From positions 154,527 through 218,526 of the forward strand of contig QZLH01000041.1 in assembly GCA_003833135.1 (NCBI GenBank): a stretch of 64,000 bases of DNA. The letters run 5' to 3'. Positions 1 to 11,272 of the stretch are shown one piece after another. This stretch comes from Oehlia diaphana. Its lineage: Eukaryota > Glomeromycota > Glomeromycetes > Glomerales > Glomeraceae. A model generated the notes under the pieces. It was not told the DNA's origin. It searched no databases and was given only the letters and a program-made list of their open reading frames with translations. Made by a program: the position numbers and the translations under genes. Each line of letters starts with the position of its first letter. The first letter of the stretch is position 1.

Positions 1-711
1 TGGGGGTTTCGGCATTTCGGCAAAGTTTCGGCAGGATTTTTAATATGATTTAATATAGTTTCGGCATTTTCCGTATAGGTTTCGGCAGTTATTAAGAAGG
101 TTTCGGCAAGCAACCTTAGTTGTATATATGTGGGAAATTTTTTTTTTTTCAAAAAAACAATTTTTCCCGAAGTCACGTACTAATTTAAATCCGCTTTAGA
201 CATCCCGGTAATTTAATGTTGCACAATTCCTAATATAGCTTTCAATTTTGCACTCATTTTTTATATTTTTTTAATGCCAACGCTGGATAGAATTCCATGA
301 TGAAAGTAATATTTAAAATTTTTTTTTTATAATGAAACAATGGTTAAACCTTGTAGAAAAAGCTATTCTTCATTATATTCTCGGATGCATTATTATGTAC
401 GTACCTTAAGACAAAAAAGTTTAAAACTAGCTTCAATAGTACTGGCTTAATTGAACTTTTCTTTCTTTTAACCTTTTATGTTCAAATCGACAAAAAAAAT
501 AATTATGACTTAAATGTCGTGCTACGAAAATGAGTTGTATTCGGCAAGTTCCGGACTCAAATGACGGAACGTTTATATGTATTATTTAAAAGAATTTACT
601 ACTAGCTTTATCTTGCTAATGAAAATTGAATTTTTTGGTAAGAAAAAGTATTTATAAGGGGGGTGCGAATTTTTTCTTCAATTTCTTCAATTTAAAATTT
701 AAAATTTAAAA
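1..711. other. 5' spacer and promoter region of the MFS transporter gene
   Basis: No gene is visible. Positions 1-115 carry a cluster of six TTTCGGCA octamers at irregular spacing. Positions 209-310 are one copy of a dispersed repeat that recurs in the same orientation at 63837-63940. A TATA-like stretch (TATTTATAA, about 649-657) lies some 55 nt upstream of the first ATG at 712 and is the probable core promoter of the transporter. Confidence 0.5.
209..310 (+). repeat. Dispersed repeat, copy 1 (second copy at the far end of the window)
   Basis: About 100 nt running from GGTAATTTAATGTTGCAC to about GGATAGAATTCCATGATGAA. It matches 63837-63940 at high identity, with a few substitutions and small indels. 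Both copies are in the same orientation and over 63 kb apart. No terminal inverted repeats are evident, so this may be an internal piece of a larger element or duplicated promoter DNA. Confidence 0.7.
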
Positions 712-2658
712 ATGGAAAAACAAGATAATACAAATATTAGATCGTCTATATCTACCAACAACGACGAATCAAATACGAATGATAATGAATTAACTTTACA
801 TAATAGTAATAATATAGAAAAAGATGATAAAAAACTCGTCGGCCAATTATCGGTTAGCCCTGAAATAACAAAAGAAACAATAAAAGATCCGAATGACCCA
901 AAATATTGGCCGAGAAAAAAGAAAAATTTTATTTTATTTATTATTTCTTTAGCTGGAATGGTTGCACCACTTACAAGCACGTACGTGAAATATTTATTTT
1001 ATGAACGGGATTTAAAATAAATAAATATATTCAACTTTTTTTTATATTTAGAATATTTTATCCGTCAATTACCAATATTGAAAACGATTTAAAAACTAGC
1101 AAAGTGCTGGCTAATGGAATAAGTAAGATATCAATGAATGAATTCAAAAATCATTATATTTAAAAGTGTTTTTATTGATTTTTTTTGTTAATTACATACA
1201 GTTGGCGTTAATATTTTCTTCATGGGCGTGGCAGTAAGTATAATATAATATTAGGTAAATTATAAAAGTCTTTTTTTAACTTTTTAAATTTGTATTATTG
1301 TGGCACAGCCACTAGGATGGGCAGCTTATTCTGATGTGTTTTATACGAGACGTAATGTTTACTTGGCTTCCTTTATAATATATATTATAGGAACTGTAAT
1401 ATGTGGTTTATCAAATAGCATTTGGTTATTGTTAGCGATGCGATTAGTTCAAGCTTGTGGTGCTTCTGCAGTTCTGAGGTATGTTTCATTCATTACGACA
1501 TTTATATTAATAAATTTATCCTTACCTATATTTTTATGATTGCAGCATTGGTGCCGGAACAATAGGTGATATTTTTCATTCATTTGGTAAGTTAATATTA
1601 TATTGTAAGAATTAAATGTATGTATAAAATACGAATAGTATGTATTAATTATATTATTAGAACGAGGACAAGCGTATGGAATATTTTATCTTGGACCTTT
1701 GAATGGATCAGTTATAGGACCAGTGATCGGGGGATATGTAACAGATTATTTAGGATGGAGATGGATTTTATGGATTCTTGCGGTTATTGGAGGTTTAATA
1801 TTAATATTAATTTTCTTTGCACTTCCTGAAACATTTGCACCTCAAACAAATTTACCGAACCCTAATAATACAACTTCAAATTCTCGACACCGTAAAAGAT
1901 TTGATCCTACATCACCATTACGTTTATTAAAATATCCCAATATGTTACTTGTAATAGTATACATAAGTATTACGTATGCAGTAATTTATATACAAAATAC
2001 ATTAGCTGGGCCAAGTTTCGCAGATATATATCATGTTTCAGCATCAACAATTGGATTAATTTTTTTGGCTACGGGTATTGGATATATGATTGGAAGTATT
2101 ATAGGAGGAAAATGGTCAGATTATGTTCTTATTGAAGCTAAAAAAAGAAACAATGGTGTTGGATATCCTGAAATGAGACTTCATAGTGTATGGATTGGTT
2201 GTTTTTTTACTTCGGTTTCTTACGTATGTTATGGGTGGTTTCTTGAAGCTAGATTACATATAGCCTTACCAATTATCGCTATGTTCACTGGTACGTACAA
2301 AATCAATGTTTCTAACCTTTAATTTTTTTTAATTAATTAATTAATTTGATTTAAAAATTATCACTCTTATTTGATAGGAGCATTTAGTTTTGTAACAGTG
2401 TTTAATTCAGTTTCAACTTATTTGGTCGATGCTTTTCCAGGTAGAAGTGCGTCAGCAGTTGCAATTAATAACCTTACGAGATCGTCCGCAGCCGCATTAT
2501 TTACTTTTATATCTGTACCTTTTGAAGAAGCTGTTGGTATCGGTTCGATTTATACCATCATGATTTGCGTTTCTTTTATTGGTGTGGTTTGTTTATTTGC
2601 TGTTAGTTACAAAGGAAAATATTGGAGAGAAAAGTTCAATTCCAGGATTGATGAGTAA
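712..2658 (+). CDS. MFS transporter, drug:H+ antiporter (DHA1-like)
   Basis: Spliced model: 712-980, 1052-1122, 1202-1233, 1309-1478, 1546-1586, 1661-2290, 2378-2658; all introns are GT-AG and the frame is kept throughout, giving about 497 aa. The N-terminal 70 residues are polar and probably cytosolic; hydrophobic membrane segments follow. Exon 6 shows the antiporter-type motif C (GPLNGSVIGPVIGGY, about residues 203-217) followed by DYLGWRW, typical of drug:proton antiporters of the major facilitator superfamily. The role is presumably proton-driven efflux of small molecules at the plasma or vacuolar membrane; the substrate cannot be read from sequence. The ATG at 712 is the first in frame and sits 55 nt after a TATA-like element. 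The 32- and 41-nt exons would be easily missed by automatic callers. It stands alone, flanked by repeats. Confidence 0.85.
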
Positions 2659-2784
2659 TAAAATTTATTTAAAATTGTTTTTATTTTTTTTAAAAAGAAA
2701 AAAATCCAAAATTTTTTTATGGAGTGTTAATACCTTTAGAATTAGGTTCCATATTTGTATAATAAATCAAAAATTATAATAAAA

Positions 2785-3478
2785 AAGTTTATTAATTGCC
2801 GGTCCGGTACAAATTAATTTGTAGATCCGGCACAGATTTTATATGAATTACGTTATTGTTTAAATGTAACGATGACTCACCAATCAATAACATTAAACGT
2901 GAATAAGCCAAAATTATCGTTCGATATAAAATTTAACAAGTTTACCTTGGAGGAAGTCACCATTCCACCTTATATTTTAGTTAAGTTGAGATTTTTTATA
3001 CATGAATTTTGCAAATTTTACAAGGTTTTTTTTTTACACTATTCAAATTAACAAAATAACAAAAAATATTTTTTTTTTTATTTTTCTTTGTTAGTTTTTT
3101 TTTGGCACACCTTGATCCTACCGGTTTTGGAAAACACACCCGGGCAATGTAATACCTTTTTCTAGCAAATTTTTGAAGTATTTATATTGTTGTTGTGACG
3201 TGTTTTTTAAGATAGTGCAAACACTATTCCAGAGCAATAGAAGAAACTCGGAAATATTCGGTAAAGCTCAAAATAAGATAAAATTATACCATTCTCGGAA
3301 TTTTGCTACAAAATTAGCGTATAATTTTTATTTTATATCAAGCTTTGCCGAATATTTCCGAGTTCTTTAAAATTTGCTAAGTGTCCCAACCTTTTTGAAA
3401 TCAGCTGTAATATACAAAATTAATTATGGATTGCCGATCATTTTGTACCGTTGAGTGGCGGGCCGCAATTAATACTTT
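2785..3478. mobile_element. Possible terminal-inverted-repeat element (imperfect ends)
   Basis: The left end (ATTAATTGCCGG..GGTACAAA, 2791-2813) reappears inverted at the right end (TTTGTACCG..GGCCGCAATTAAT, about 3442-3472), with a small insertion in the right arm. The interior, about 640 nt, has no transposase. It contains the foldback unit at 3158-3411. A GC-rich ATTGCGGGCCGC stretch like the right end also occurs near 18815. The ends are imperfect and no target-site duplication could be fixed. Confidence 0.35.
3158..3411. repeat. Foldback MITE-like repeat, copy A (ACTCGGAAATATTCGG family)
   Basis: Arms ACTCGGAAATATTCGGTAAAGCT (about 3246-3268) and AGCTTTGCCGAATATTTCCGAGT (about 3340-3362) are inverted to each other around an AT-rich spacer. 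The unit continues to GAAATCAGCTGTAA at about 3398-3411. The same arrangement recurs at 19476-19686, and a more diverged form at 19766-19985. There is no coding capacity, so it looks like a non-autonomous DNA element. Confidence 0.6.
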
Positions 3479-3560
3479 ATAATATTTAAAGATTAAATGA
3501 TCTATTACATGATTTTATTTTGTCTCTTAGATGAAATACTGTATATTTAAAAAGAATATA

Positions 3561-3992
3561 CGGGTTTGGCACGAAATCCCGAATCTCGAAATCTCGAAGG
3601 TACATTATCCCGTCAAAATCCCGAATTGCCATATCCAGACAGGACCCTGACTTATATATAGATCAGGGGAGATCGGCACACATTTACTATTAGCTCTACG
3701 CATTTCTTCAGGGCGAGCGCTATGTAATGCTGGTCGGCATTATCCACAAATGGAAGAGATCTACATGATTTTTTTGCTCATTCTAAGCAGACCTTGAAAT
3801 TTATTAATAAAAGAAAGAAAATCAGTATTATGGGGTTGTCAGGATTATAACATTCGGGATTATGGAATTCGGGATTTAGACAATTCAGGATTTAGACAAG
3901 TCAGGATTTTGACATTTTGGGATTTAGAGTATCTGAGTATCGGGATAATGTACCTTTGGGATTTCGAGTTTCGGGATTTTGGACAGAACCCG
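3561..3992. mobile_element. Non-autonomous DNA transposon with 52-bp terminal inverted repeats
   Basis: Positions 3561-3612 and 3941-3992 are inverted repeats of each other, matching at 44 of 52 positions; the outermost six and innermost sixteen bases are identical. The element is flanked on both sides by AATATA (3555-3560 and 3993-3998), a possible 6-bp target duplication, though AT-richness makes chance plausible. The interior carries many CGGGATT/AGGATTT subterminal repeats, as expected of transposase binding sites, and no open reading frame. I cannot assign a superfamily. Confidence 0.7.
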
Positions 3993-4182
3993 AATATATG
4001 TATCTTTTATCATAATGAGAATTATCAATTTTATGATAATGGAAACTCGTGATGAAATGAACTTTTACTTTAGTTTGGACATGAATTGTTTCTTTGGATG
4101 AATATCAATCTCATGATTCGAGATTATATGAAAAGTTTATAAAGAGAAATACTTTTTTAGAAAAAAATACTTATAAAGTAAC

Positions 4183-4520
4183 CCATCCAATGCTATTTAT
4201 TATTAGTAGCATTAATTCCTATTGGCCACCACAATGTTCTAATGAACGAACTATAATTCAGTAATTGGATGGGGGATATCGGTCTTCGACCGATCTATTC
4301 CCCCATCCAATTGATATCAATAGTTTATTTGCGTACAATATTGAATATCTATAGTTTATTTGCGTACAATATCGAACATTAATAGTTTATTCGAGCATGA
4401 TCTGCATTAGCCGTACAATATCCATTAATTATTAGTAGTATCAGTCACCGCAGTATTCTTAATGAAATTATACTACCATACATCAGTGGGACGGTCTTCG
4501 ACCGATATCTCTATTCCCTT
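4183..4520. repeat. Diverged direct repeat with GGTCTTCGACCGAT palindromes
   Basis: Two roughly 110-nt units (about 4183-4305 and 4410-4516) share ATTATTAGTAG, TTCT..AATGAA and GGTCTTCGACCGAT in the same order. The first ends in a near-perfect hairpin (4263-4312): AATTGGATGGGGG pairs with CCCCCATCCAATT around the GGTCTTCGACC core. Between the units, a TTTATTTGCGTACAATAT stretch is also repeated. This is a non-coding repeat of unknown class. Confidence 0.55.
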
Positions 4521-5024
4521 ATTGTCGGTGAAATAACCCTGGTGGTGAAACGTTTTAAAAGTGGTCAAAGATTTAGTTATGATTTTGAGATATTGTAGGA
4601 GAGATAAAAGAACCATTAATTTTTTGTGATGAAATAAAGAAGGGAATCAAATATGTGTATTTATATTAAAATCTGAATTTCATGTTTACTATATCTGATA
4701 TCTATTCACCAGCCATACAGTCTATGAGTTAACAGGAAGGGCTGCAATTTTGGTCGTTCGCGTCTGAAATCGCATCAAATATTTTTTCTTCGAGTTTTCA
4801 AATATTTTTTTATGCACGTAATAAAAAAAAAAGGTTTCTTTTACACTGTAGACGCAAGTTTAAAATTTTTTGGTCGCACAAATTTATCGATCATAAATAA
4901 TCAGCCACTGAGTCATTAACGTAAACACAACATAAGAAAAGGTTTTTTTTCCAAATTCAATTGATCAAATTATTCTACAAGAATCTTCTAAAATTTTAAC
5001 TTTTAATAAAGAGATAAAAGTTAA

Positions 5025-5144
5025 GAAATAACACGTGGATTATATAATCGTGGATTAGATGCTATAGTACGAACTAAAGAGGAGCGAATTTTACTAAAAG
5101 AATTATGGGAGCTTTGTAATGATAATATGAGAAAATATATCTGA
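5025..5144 (+). pseudogene. Possible decayed exon, family unknown
   Basis: A short frame after a stop at 5022 encodes 39 residues of protein-like composition (..ILLKELWELCNDNMRKYI) and then stops. A one-base shift near 5138 would continue it as a charged tail ending about 5197. This pattern suggests the end of a degraded gene, but the piece is short and I recognise no family. Confidence 0.2.
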
Positions 5145-7765
5145 TTACGACGATGTGAAGAAGTTATTGAAATTGAAAAAGGAAAGCAAATCAGAATAAG
5201 GTTATTGACGAAGAACATGATAATGGACAGGATTAATAGGTAATAATAATGATGGTTTTATAATAATAACAATAAAAAACATGCCCTTTTAATAATATAG
5301 TTAGTAATATGCTTTTAATTAATAGAATGAATGCATGGGCTTATATATAGAGCAAATTTGATGGGTACGAATATATATTAGTAAATAGGATTTAATATAG
5401 TAGTCTTTTTTATATTATGTTAGTTGATTGTTTTAAAGTTTAAAGTATCAATCCTATATATTTCTCTGAATTTTTGATAAAATTTAATAAAGAAATGCGT
5501 GTCAAAGAAAGCTGATCTGTAATGCAAAAGACCTAATAATTACGAAATAACAATTATAATCTTTTATTTACGTCGATTAACCTTATATTTTTTTTTTTTT
5601 TGCTACAAGAAATTAAGAAATTCATTTATTCCGAAACGCTTATCATGTAAGATGAAAAAATTGTCAATCCAGATTTCTAACATACAATGTGGGTTATTAA
5701 TTAATACTTTTGCCGTGTGAGTATGACTGTCTATCAAACATTCGATTTTATTAAAAGTTCTTGTATTTCTTTCTTCGGTTCTTCTTGGTTGTTTTCCTTT
5801 TAGTACGTGTTAATTTTAATTATCACTTTTTTCTTCTTTGTCAAGATTAAACAAGTGAAAATAATTTTTATAACAAAGCCACATAACCATAACATCGATC
5901 ATGTTATCACAGGGCACAAGGCTTCCAATAATCAATACAAAATTCCAATCCCAGATTTAAATTAAATTCCTCATCGAAAGTCATACATCTTTAAATTCTT
6001 CCTTTGAATTTGATGAATTTGACCATTCTCTTTTGTGGGTAAAATATTTACGCGCACTTGAATTCTTTAACCAAAAAAATGTACATGTTTCAAATGTTTT
6101 AGCATAAAGATGAGATCTAGATGACGTATTAATGTGTAATTATTTCTAATTTCTGAAATTCCAGAAATTATAACTATTAGAAACGTGTTTACTACACTAT
6201 CATCCTACTTCATTTCATCCGCTAAAAGTGAAGATCCCATAAAGGACCTCCAAAGATATTATGGTTATATTGTATAACATATAAATAATAATTTTCGGGT
6301 GTTAATTCTTGGTTATTTTTGTTTATTAAATTTCAATTCTTACGACAAACATTCGGAACATTATACACAAGAATTGTCTTTAAATCTAACAAAATTATCT
6401 GCTTTAATTACGGTCTTTATTTAAATTCAGAAGATAAAGAATTTAAAACAATTAATTACTTCGTAGAAGAAAGACAAATGTGAGAGTGGGAAGAAAGAAA
6501 GAGGTATCACAAAAAAAGATAAACAAGAAAAATGGAGTATATATAATATTAGTATAGTATGATTTTGTAAGTTAGTATGTTTGTGGAAATTTTTACTTTG
6601 TATGTATGATTTTTTATGGTACATATATACTTAACCATATATAATAATATGTATATGATTTAAATTTTAATTTTTTATTTATGATAATTCGAAGTTTGAT
6701 CAACGATTACACAGAACTAACAGAAGACAATTACACAATATATTAAATACGAAAAATATAATGATGTAATTATTCTTTTCCTAATTTTTTTTTATCAATT
6801 CGAGATTTATTTTTTTTTTTTAAAAAAAAAAAAATTCCTTATAAATATTTTATTACATAAAATATAAATAAATTTCACATTAATTAAAATAACTATATCA
6901 ATTAAAATATTAAATAATTAATAAAATGGAAATAGTTATCTCAGATGTAAAAGAAATTATCGAAGCTTTAGAATTGTCTAATTTAGTAAAGAAAAGGATT
7001 AGAATTATAATGTAGGCAAGAAATCCTATATAATTTTTTTATAGGTAATTTAGTATTTTGCAGCTTCAATTTTTTCACTTAAGTTCTGCGAGAAAATTTA
7101 AAAAATTTAAAAAATTTAAAATTTAATAAAGAACATGAAAAAGCTTAAATATGATTGTGTTTATAATTTATTTATTTAAAGTTAAATGCACATATATAAT
7201 GACATGCTAGTATAACAAATAAAAATATTTATTTAAATTTTTGTTTTCATATTTTAAAGAAAGAGCGAACGCCATTGCATAGGACTTCAAGGCATTGAAA
7301 AAGTGTATGGCGAGGCTGGTAAAAAAATATGTATGTATAATTTCAATTTTTCTTCTATATTTATCAATCAAAGTAGTACGATTTAAAATCATACGTACTA
7401 ACAAAAAACGCAAACTACATACTATTTTACAAAATCATACTATACTAAGATCAGATACACCGAGAAAAATAGATTAGTATATTTGAATAAGATACGGACT
7501 GACGGACGATGAAATTAAGATAAGTCAATGAAAAATTTAAACAGAATTTATTAATAAACAATAGATAGATGATCAAAAATGTGTTAGAGTTAGATAAAAA
7601 TTATAATACAGTTTGGTATAGTGTAAATAGTGATGCCGACTTAAATGTTAAAAATTTTGATTTTAGTTTTAGCTAGATTGTTACAATTGTTTGTACGTAG
7701 ATCTTAGTGAATATTCATGTTGCATAGATCGGCAAAGTACAAAATTCATGTGTTACCAGAATTCA

Positions 7766-7773
7766 TATAAATA
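7766..7773 (+). promoter_or_regulatory. TATA box of the kinase-Sel1 gene
   Basis: TATAAATA lies 57 nt upstream of the ATG at 7830. It stands out from the surrounding AT-rich DNA by matching the TATA consensus at a plausible distance. Confidence 0.45.
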
Positions 7774-7829
7774 GGATTTCATTTTTTTCCGTACGACAAA
7801 TAATCTTTGTTTTCGTTCATATTTCCACA

Positions 7830-10024
7830 ATGTCTAATGATATCGAAATGCAGGATACTGAAAATACAGATGAGTGGGTTACTTGGATTGAAGAAGCTAT
7901 TGTTAAAGGATATTTTAAAAGTTATGAATACAAGCATTTTAATAATTTTCAAATAATCGGTTCTGGAGCATTCGGAAAAGTTTATCGTGCAAATTGGAAA
8001 GATTCGGAACAATATATAGCTTTGAAATCTTTTTTTGATCTTAACAACGTCACTGTAAAAGAAATTGTACATGAGGTAATTAAGAAATATATAGCTAATA
8101 GTTTTACACTAATAATCCTAATTAAATTCATATTTATAATAGCTTCAACTTCAAAGAGAAATACAATTCCATGATAATATTATTAATTTCTATGGAGTTA
8201 CAAAATTTGAGTCAGGTATAATAAAAATAATTAATATTCAAACTTATGTTACTCGACTTATTAAAGAAATGTAATAAACCTAATTATTAATTATTTATTT
8301 TATTCGTTAGACAATCAAGATGATTTATTAAAAAAATATTTATTAGTTATGGAATATGCCGATTCTGGTACTCTCAAAGATTATTTAAAGAAAACCTTTA
8401 ATAATCTCACCTGGGATGATAAATATAACTTGGCGTATCAGTTAGCTTGTGGCGTGTCGTGTTTACATAATGAAGGGATCATTCATCGTGATTTGGTAAT
8501 TATGTTAATTTAATTAAATGTAAATTTATATTTTTATAATTATTAATTAAATATATATTTATAGCATTCAGGTAATATATTGGTTCATAAAAACACAATA
8601 AAGGTGGCCGATTTTGGGTTGTCAAAAAGAATTGGATCATCGTCCAAACAATCAAAATTATTCGGAATAATTCCTTACATTGATCCAAAAAGATTCGGTA
8701 AACGAAGAAATAATAAAAATTCAACACAATTCTCCTCATTTAACGAAAATAGCGATGTTTACAGCGTTGGAGTACTGTTATGGGAGATATCTAGCGGACA
8801 ACCTCCCTTTTCTAATGAAGAATATGATCTTGATTTGGCTATAGATATTAAAGAAGGTCTTAGAGAAGATCCTATTCCTGATACATCTGAAAATTATATA
8901 AAACTTTATACTGGTAATTAATATTTAGACTTTATTCAATATAATATAATTTATTCTTAAATTATTTATACTTTTTTTTTAGATTGTTGGGATGGCGAGC
9001 CAGATAATCGTCCAACTATTGGCCAGGTAGTAGAAAGATTAAAAGAAATGTTAATACTTCTTCAAGTGGCAGCAGTAATTCATACCATGGAGATTTGTCT
9101 CAAATTATTCAAAATTTTGATAAATTTAATACAAAAGAAATAATATCTTTATCAACAAATAAATTAATGGTTAATGAAAATATTTTATCTGAAAAGAATA
9201 TTAATGAAACAGTAGAATTTATCTTTAAAGTAACTAATGAAGGAAAAGAAGCATATAGATATGTTTCTGGTTATTTTGATAGTCATAATATAAAATCGCA
9301 AGAAATTTATAATTGGTTGTTAAGTAATCAAAATGATTTGAATTCTATCTTCTTACTTGGATATTTTAATTATGTAGGAATTGAAACTAGTAAAAATTAT
9401 AACCAAGCATTTAATTTATTTATTAAAGTATCAAAACAAGGTCATATATGTGCACAGCATTTTGTTGGATTCTGTTATGAATTTGGTTATGGGACTGTAA
9501 AAAGTGAAAAGCTAGCTTTTGAATATTATGAAAAATTAGCTAATAAGGATTTTGCATTGGGAATATTAAAAATTGGTTATTTTTATGAACGAGGCTTAGG
9601 GATTACAAAAGACTTAAAAAGAGCTGCTTATTTATATGAAAAAGCAGCAGAGTTAGGAAATAATATAGCACAACATAACCTTTCTGTATTACATATAAAT
9701 GGAGAAGGGATTGATAAAGATTATAATAAAGCTTTTGAATTATCAAAACAATCAGCTGAAGGAGAATGTGAGGAGGGAATAAGGGGATTAGGGTATTGTT
9801 ATTATTATGGAATTGGAACTAGTGTTAATAAACAAAAAGCGTTTGAATTATTTCAAAAAGCAGCAGATTTAGGAGATATGTATGCTCAATATAATCTTGG
9901 CAATATATATGAAATAGGGAATGGAATTGAGAAAGATATAAATAAAGCAATTTACTGGTTTGAAAAATCTGCAAACCAAGGATATCAAGATGCTCAAAAT
10001 AGATTGAAAAACTTAAAAAAATAA
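7830..10024 (+). CDS. TKL-type protein kinase with C-terminal Sel1 repeats (frame interrupted)
   Basis: Exons 7830-8075, 8143-8215, 8311-8495, 8565-8913 and 8983-10024, all GT-AG. The kinase half (about 305 aa) has a glycine loop GSGAFGKV, a VAIK-like lysine (ALKS), HRDLHSGN catalytic loop, DFGLSK and [11 protein letters not shown], so it looks catalytically complete; the [12 protein letters not shown] signature is typical of TKL kinases. The C-terminal half (about 310 aa, to 10024) contains about six 36-residue Sel1-like repeats (..[21 protein letters not shown]..), a protein-interaction scaffold. The halves are in different frames: the kinase frame runs on to a stop near 9142, while the linker [15 protein letters not shown] is one frame over. 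A single-base indel must lie between about 9008 and 9060, and no GT-AG intron there repairs it. It is either an assembly error or a recent pseudogene. Confidence 0.8.
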
Positions 10025-11029
10025 TTACATGTAAGATAAAAATTCTTTTAATTTATACATTTGTTACAATTAATAAAGTTAGATGTATTTAAATTATGGA
10101 TTTAAGTTTAAACAAATATAATTACAGTTTTTTTATTTTAACTATAAAGAAAGGAATAGTGACTTTTAACTTTTTTTCCATTGATTGTTTTATAATCAAT
10201 AATTTGAGTACGAAATACTAACATCTTTTATTTATAACCGGTTCAATCTAAGCTTCATATATTAATAAAAAATAAGAACAGTATAAACATTAAAAATTTT
10301 AAATACATTATTATGAAAAATTAATGAGATGAATAATATATTATATACAATAAATTTTTTCGTTAAAATTAATATCTCCACCCGTAAAAAATTCTTTTTT
10401 TTTTTTTAAACATTGTCTTTTTTCAAACTTTTCGACGCGGTGGATGTGCAGTAAATAAATATTAAAATAATATAAAAACTTCCCGAATATAAATGTGAAA
10501 CCTTGACATTCATAATTATAAATTTTATAGTCGAAAGAAATTCATTAAAGTATTGATTGTTTGTTCTATTATTTATTTATTTTAAAAGGATAATTTATTC
10601 TTTTTATTTATAATTATAAAATGCAAGAATTTAACCCCAATTTTGCACTTTGCAGTTATTTTATACTTAATTTAAAAATTTTTATATATCATTCTCAAAT
10701 TTTATTCATCAGCTAGAAGAGCCGATCACAATTTAAAATAGGTTAATGCCAAACCGGCGATCTGCAAACCATATTCGGCGCTTACTTTAACTTACGCCAA
10801 TAATCTAATTATATCTACATAATATTAAATGAGACCTTGTAACTTTTGCTTTTCCTTCAATTAACTATTTATATATTGTATATATATTTTTTTATTATAA
10901 TATTTTTTTATTTTTATCTAATCGGACATGTTTCACGAAGATCTATTATATAAATACCATTAAAATTTGAACAAACTGATTTTTGTTCACTTTTTGAACT
11001 TTCACTTCCCAACTTCTTTTATATAAAAA
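10025..11029. other. AT-rich spacer with promoter of the small Arg-rich gene
   Basis: No gene is seen. The region is mostly AT-rich single-copy-looking DNA. A good TATA element (TATATAAATA, 10947-10956) lies 74 nt before the ATG at 11030, and a pyrimidine-rich stretch follows it (ACTTTCACTTCCCAACTTC), as is common around fungal transcription starts. Confidence 0.4.
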
Positions 11030-11272
11030 ATGACGTTAAGTAGAAATTTGCTTGAATTTTCTAATAATGTTAATCGTAGACATTATCGAAGAAACGCAAA
11101 TAGAAGAAATCAACGACGAATTCAACGTCAGAGACCTAGAATTATTACTAGGATGTATGGAAGACGCGCGGTAATCAATAATACAGATATATTACGTCTA
11201 ATTGCACAATTACCTTTACAAACTACAAATGATCCATTCACAAATCAATTGTTTAATGGATCCCCTTTCTAA
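11030..11272 (+). CDS. Small arginine-rich protein, function unknown
   Basis: An 80-aa single-exon frame, MTLSRNLLEFS.. to ..LFNGSPF. Residues 16-48 are strongly basic (RRHYRRNANRRNQRR and RQRPR) and also Asn-rich; the C-terminal third is neutral. There is no signal peptide or membrane segment, so nucleic-acid binding is possible but unproved. Support for a real gene comes from the well-placed TATA box 74 nt upstream, a CT-rich leader and a clean ATG. Against it are the short length and lack of a recognised family. Confidence 0.45.
   Translation: MTLSRNLLEFSNNVNRRHYRRNANRRNQRRIQRQRPRIITRMYGRRAVINNTDILRLIAQLPLQTTNDPFTNQLFNGSPF

Larger units (their letters stand above)
2659..7829. other. Repeat-rich intergenic region
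   Basis: No intact gene is supported in this 5.2-kb spacer. It holds inverted-repeat elements at 2785-3478 (with a nested foldback) and 3561-3992, a diverged direct repeat with a palindrome at 4183-4520, and a short exon-like remnant at 5025-5144. From about 5.3 kb onward it is low-complexity AT-rich DNA with homopolymer runs (for example 6810-6836). A TATAAATA at 7766-7773 serves the kinase gene that follows. Confidence 0.6.

Noticed and set aside
1..115. CRISPR-like array of TTTCGGCA repeats
   Set aside because: The repeats are 8 nt with irregular spacing in a eukaryotic genome; there are no uniform spacers or cas genes.
5021..5218. Minus-strand 65-aa frame
   Set aside because: The plus strand looks more exon-like here; the minus frame has no domain or promoter.
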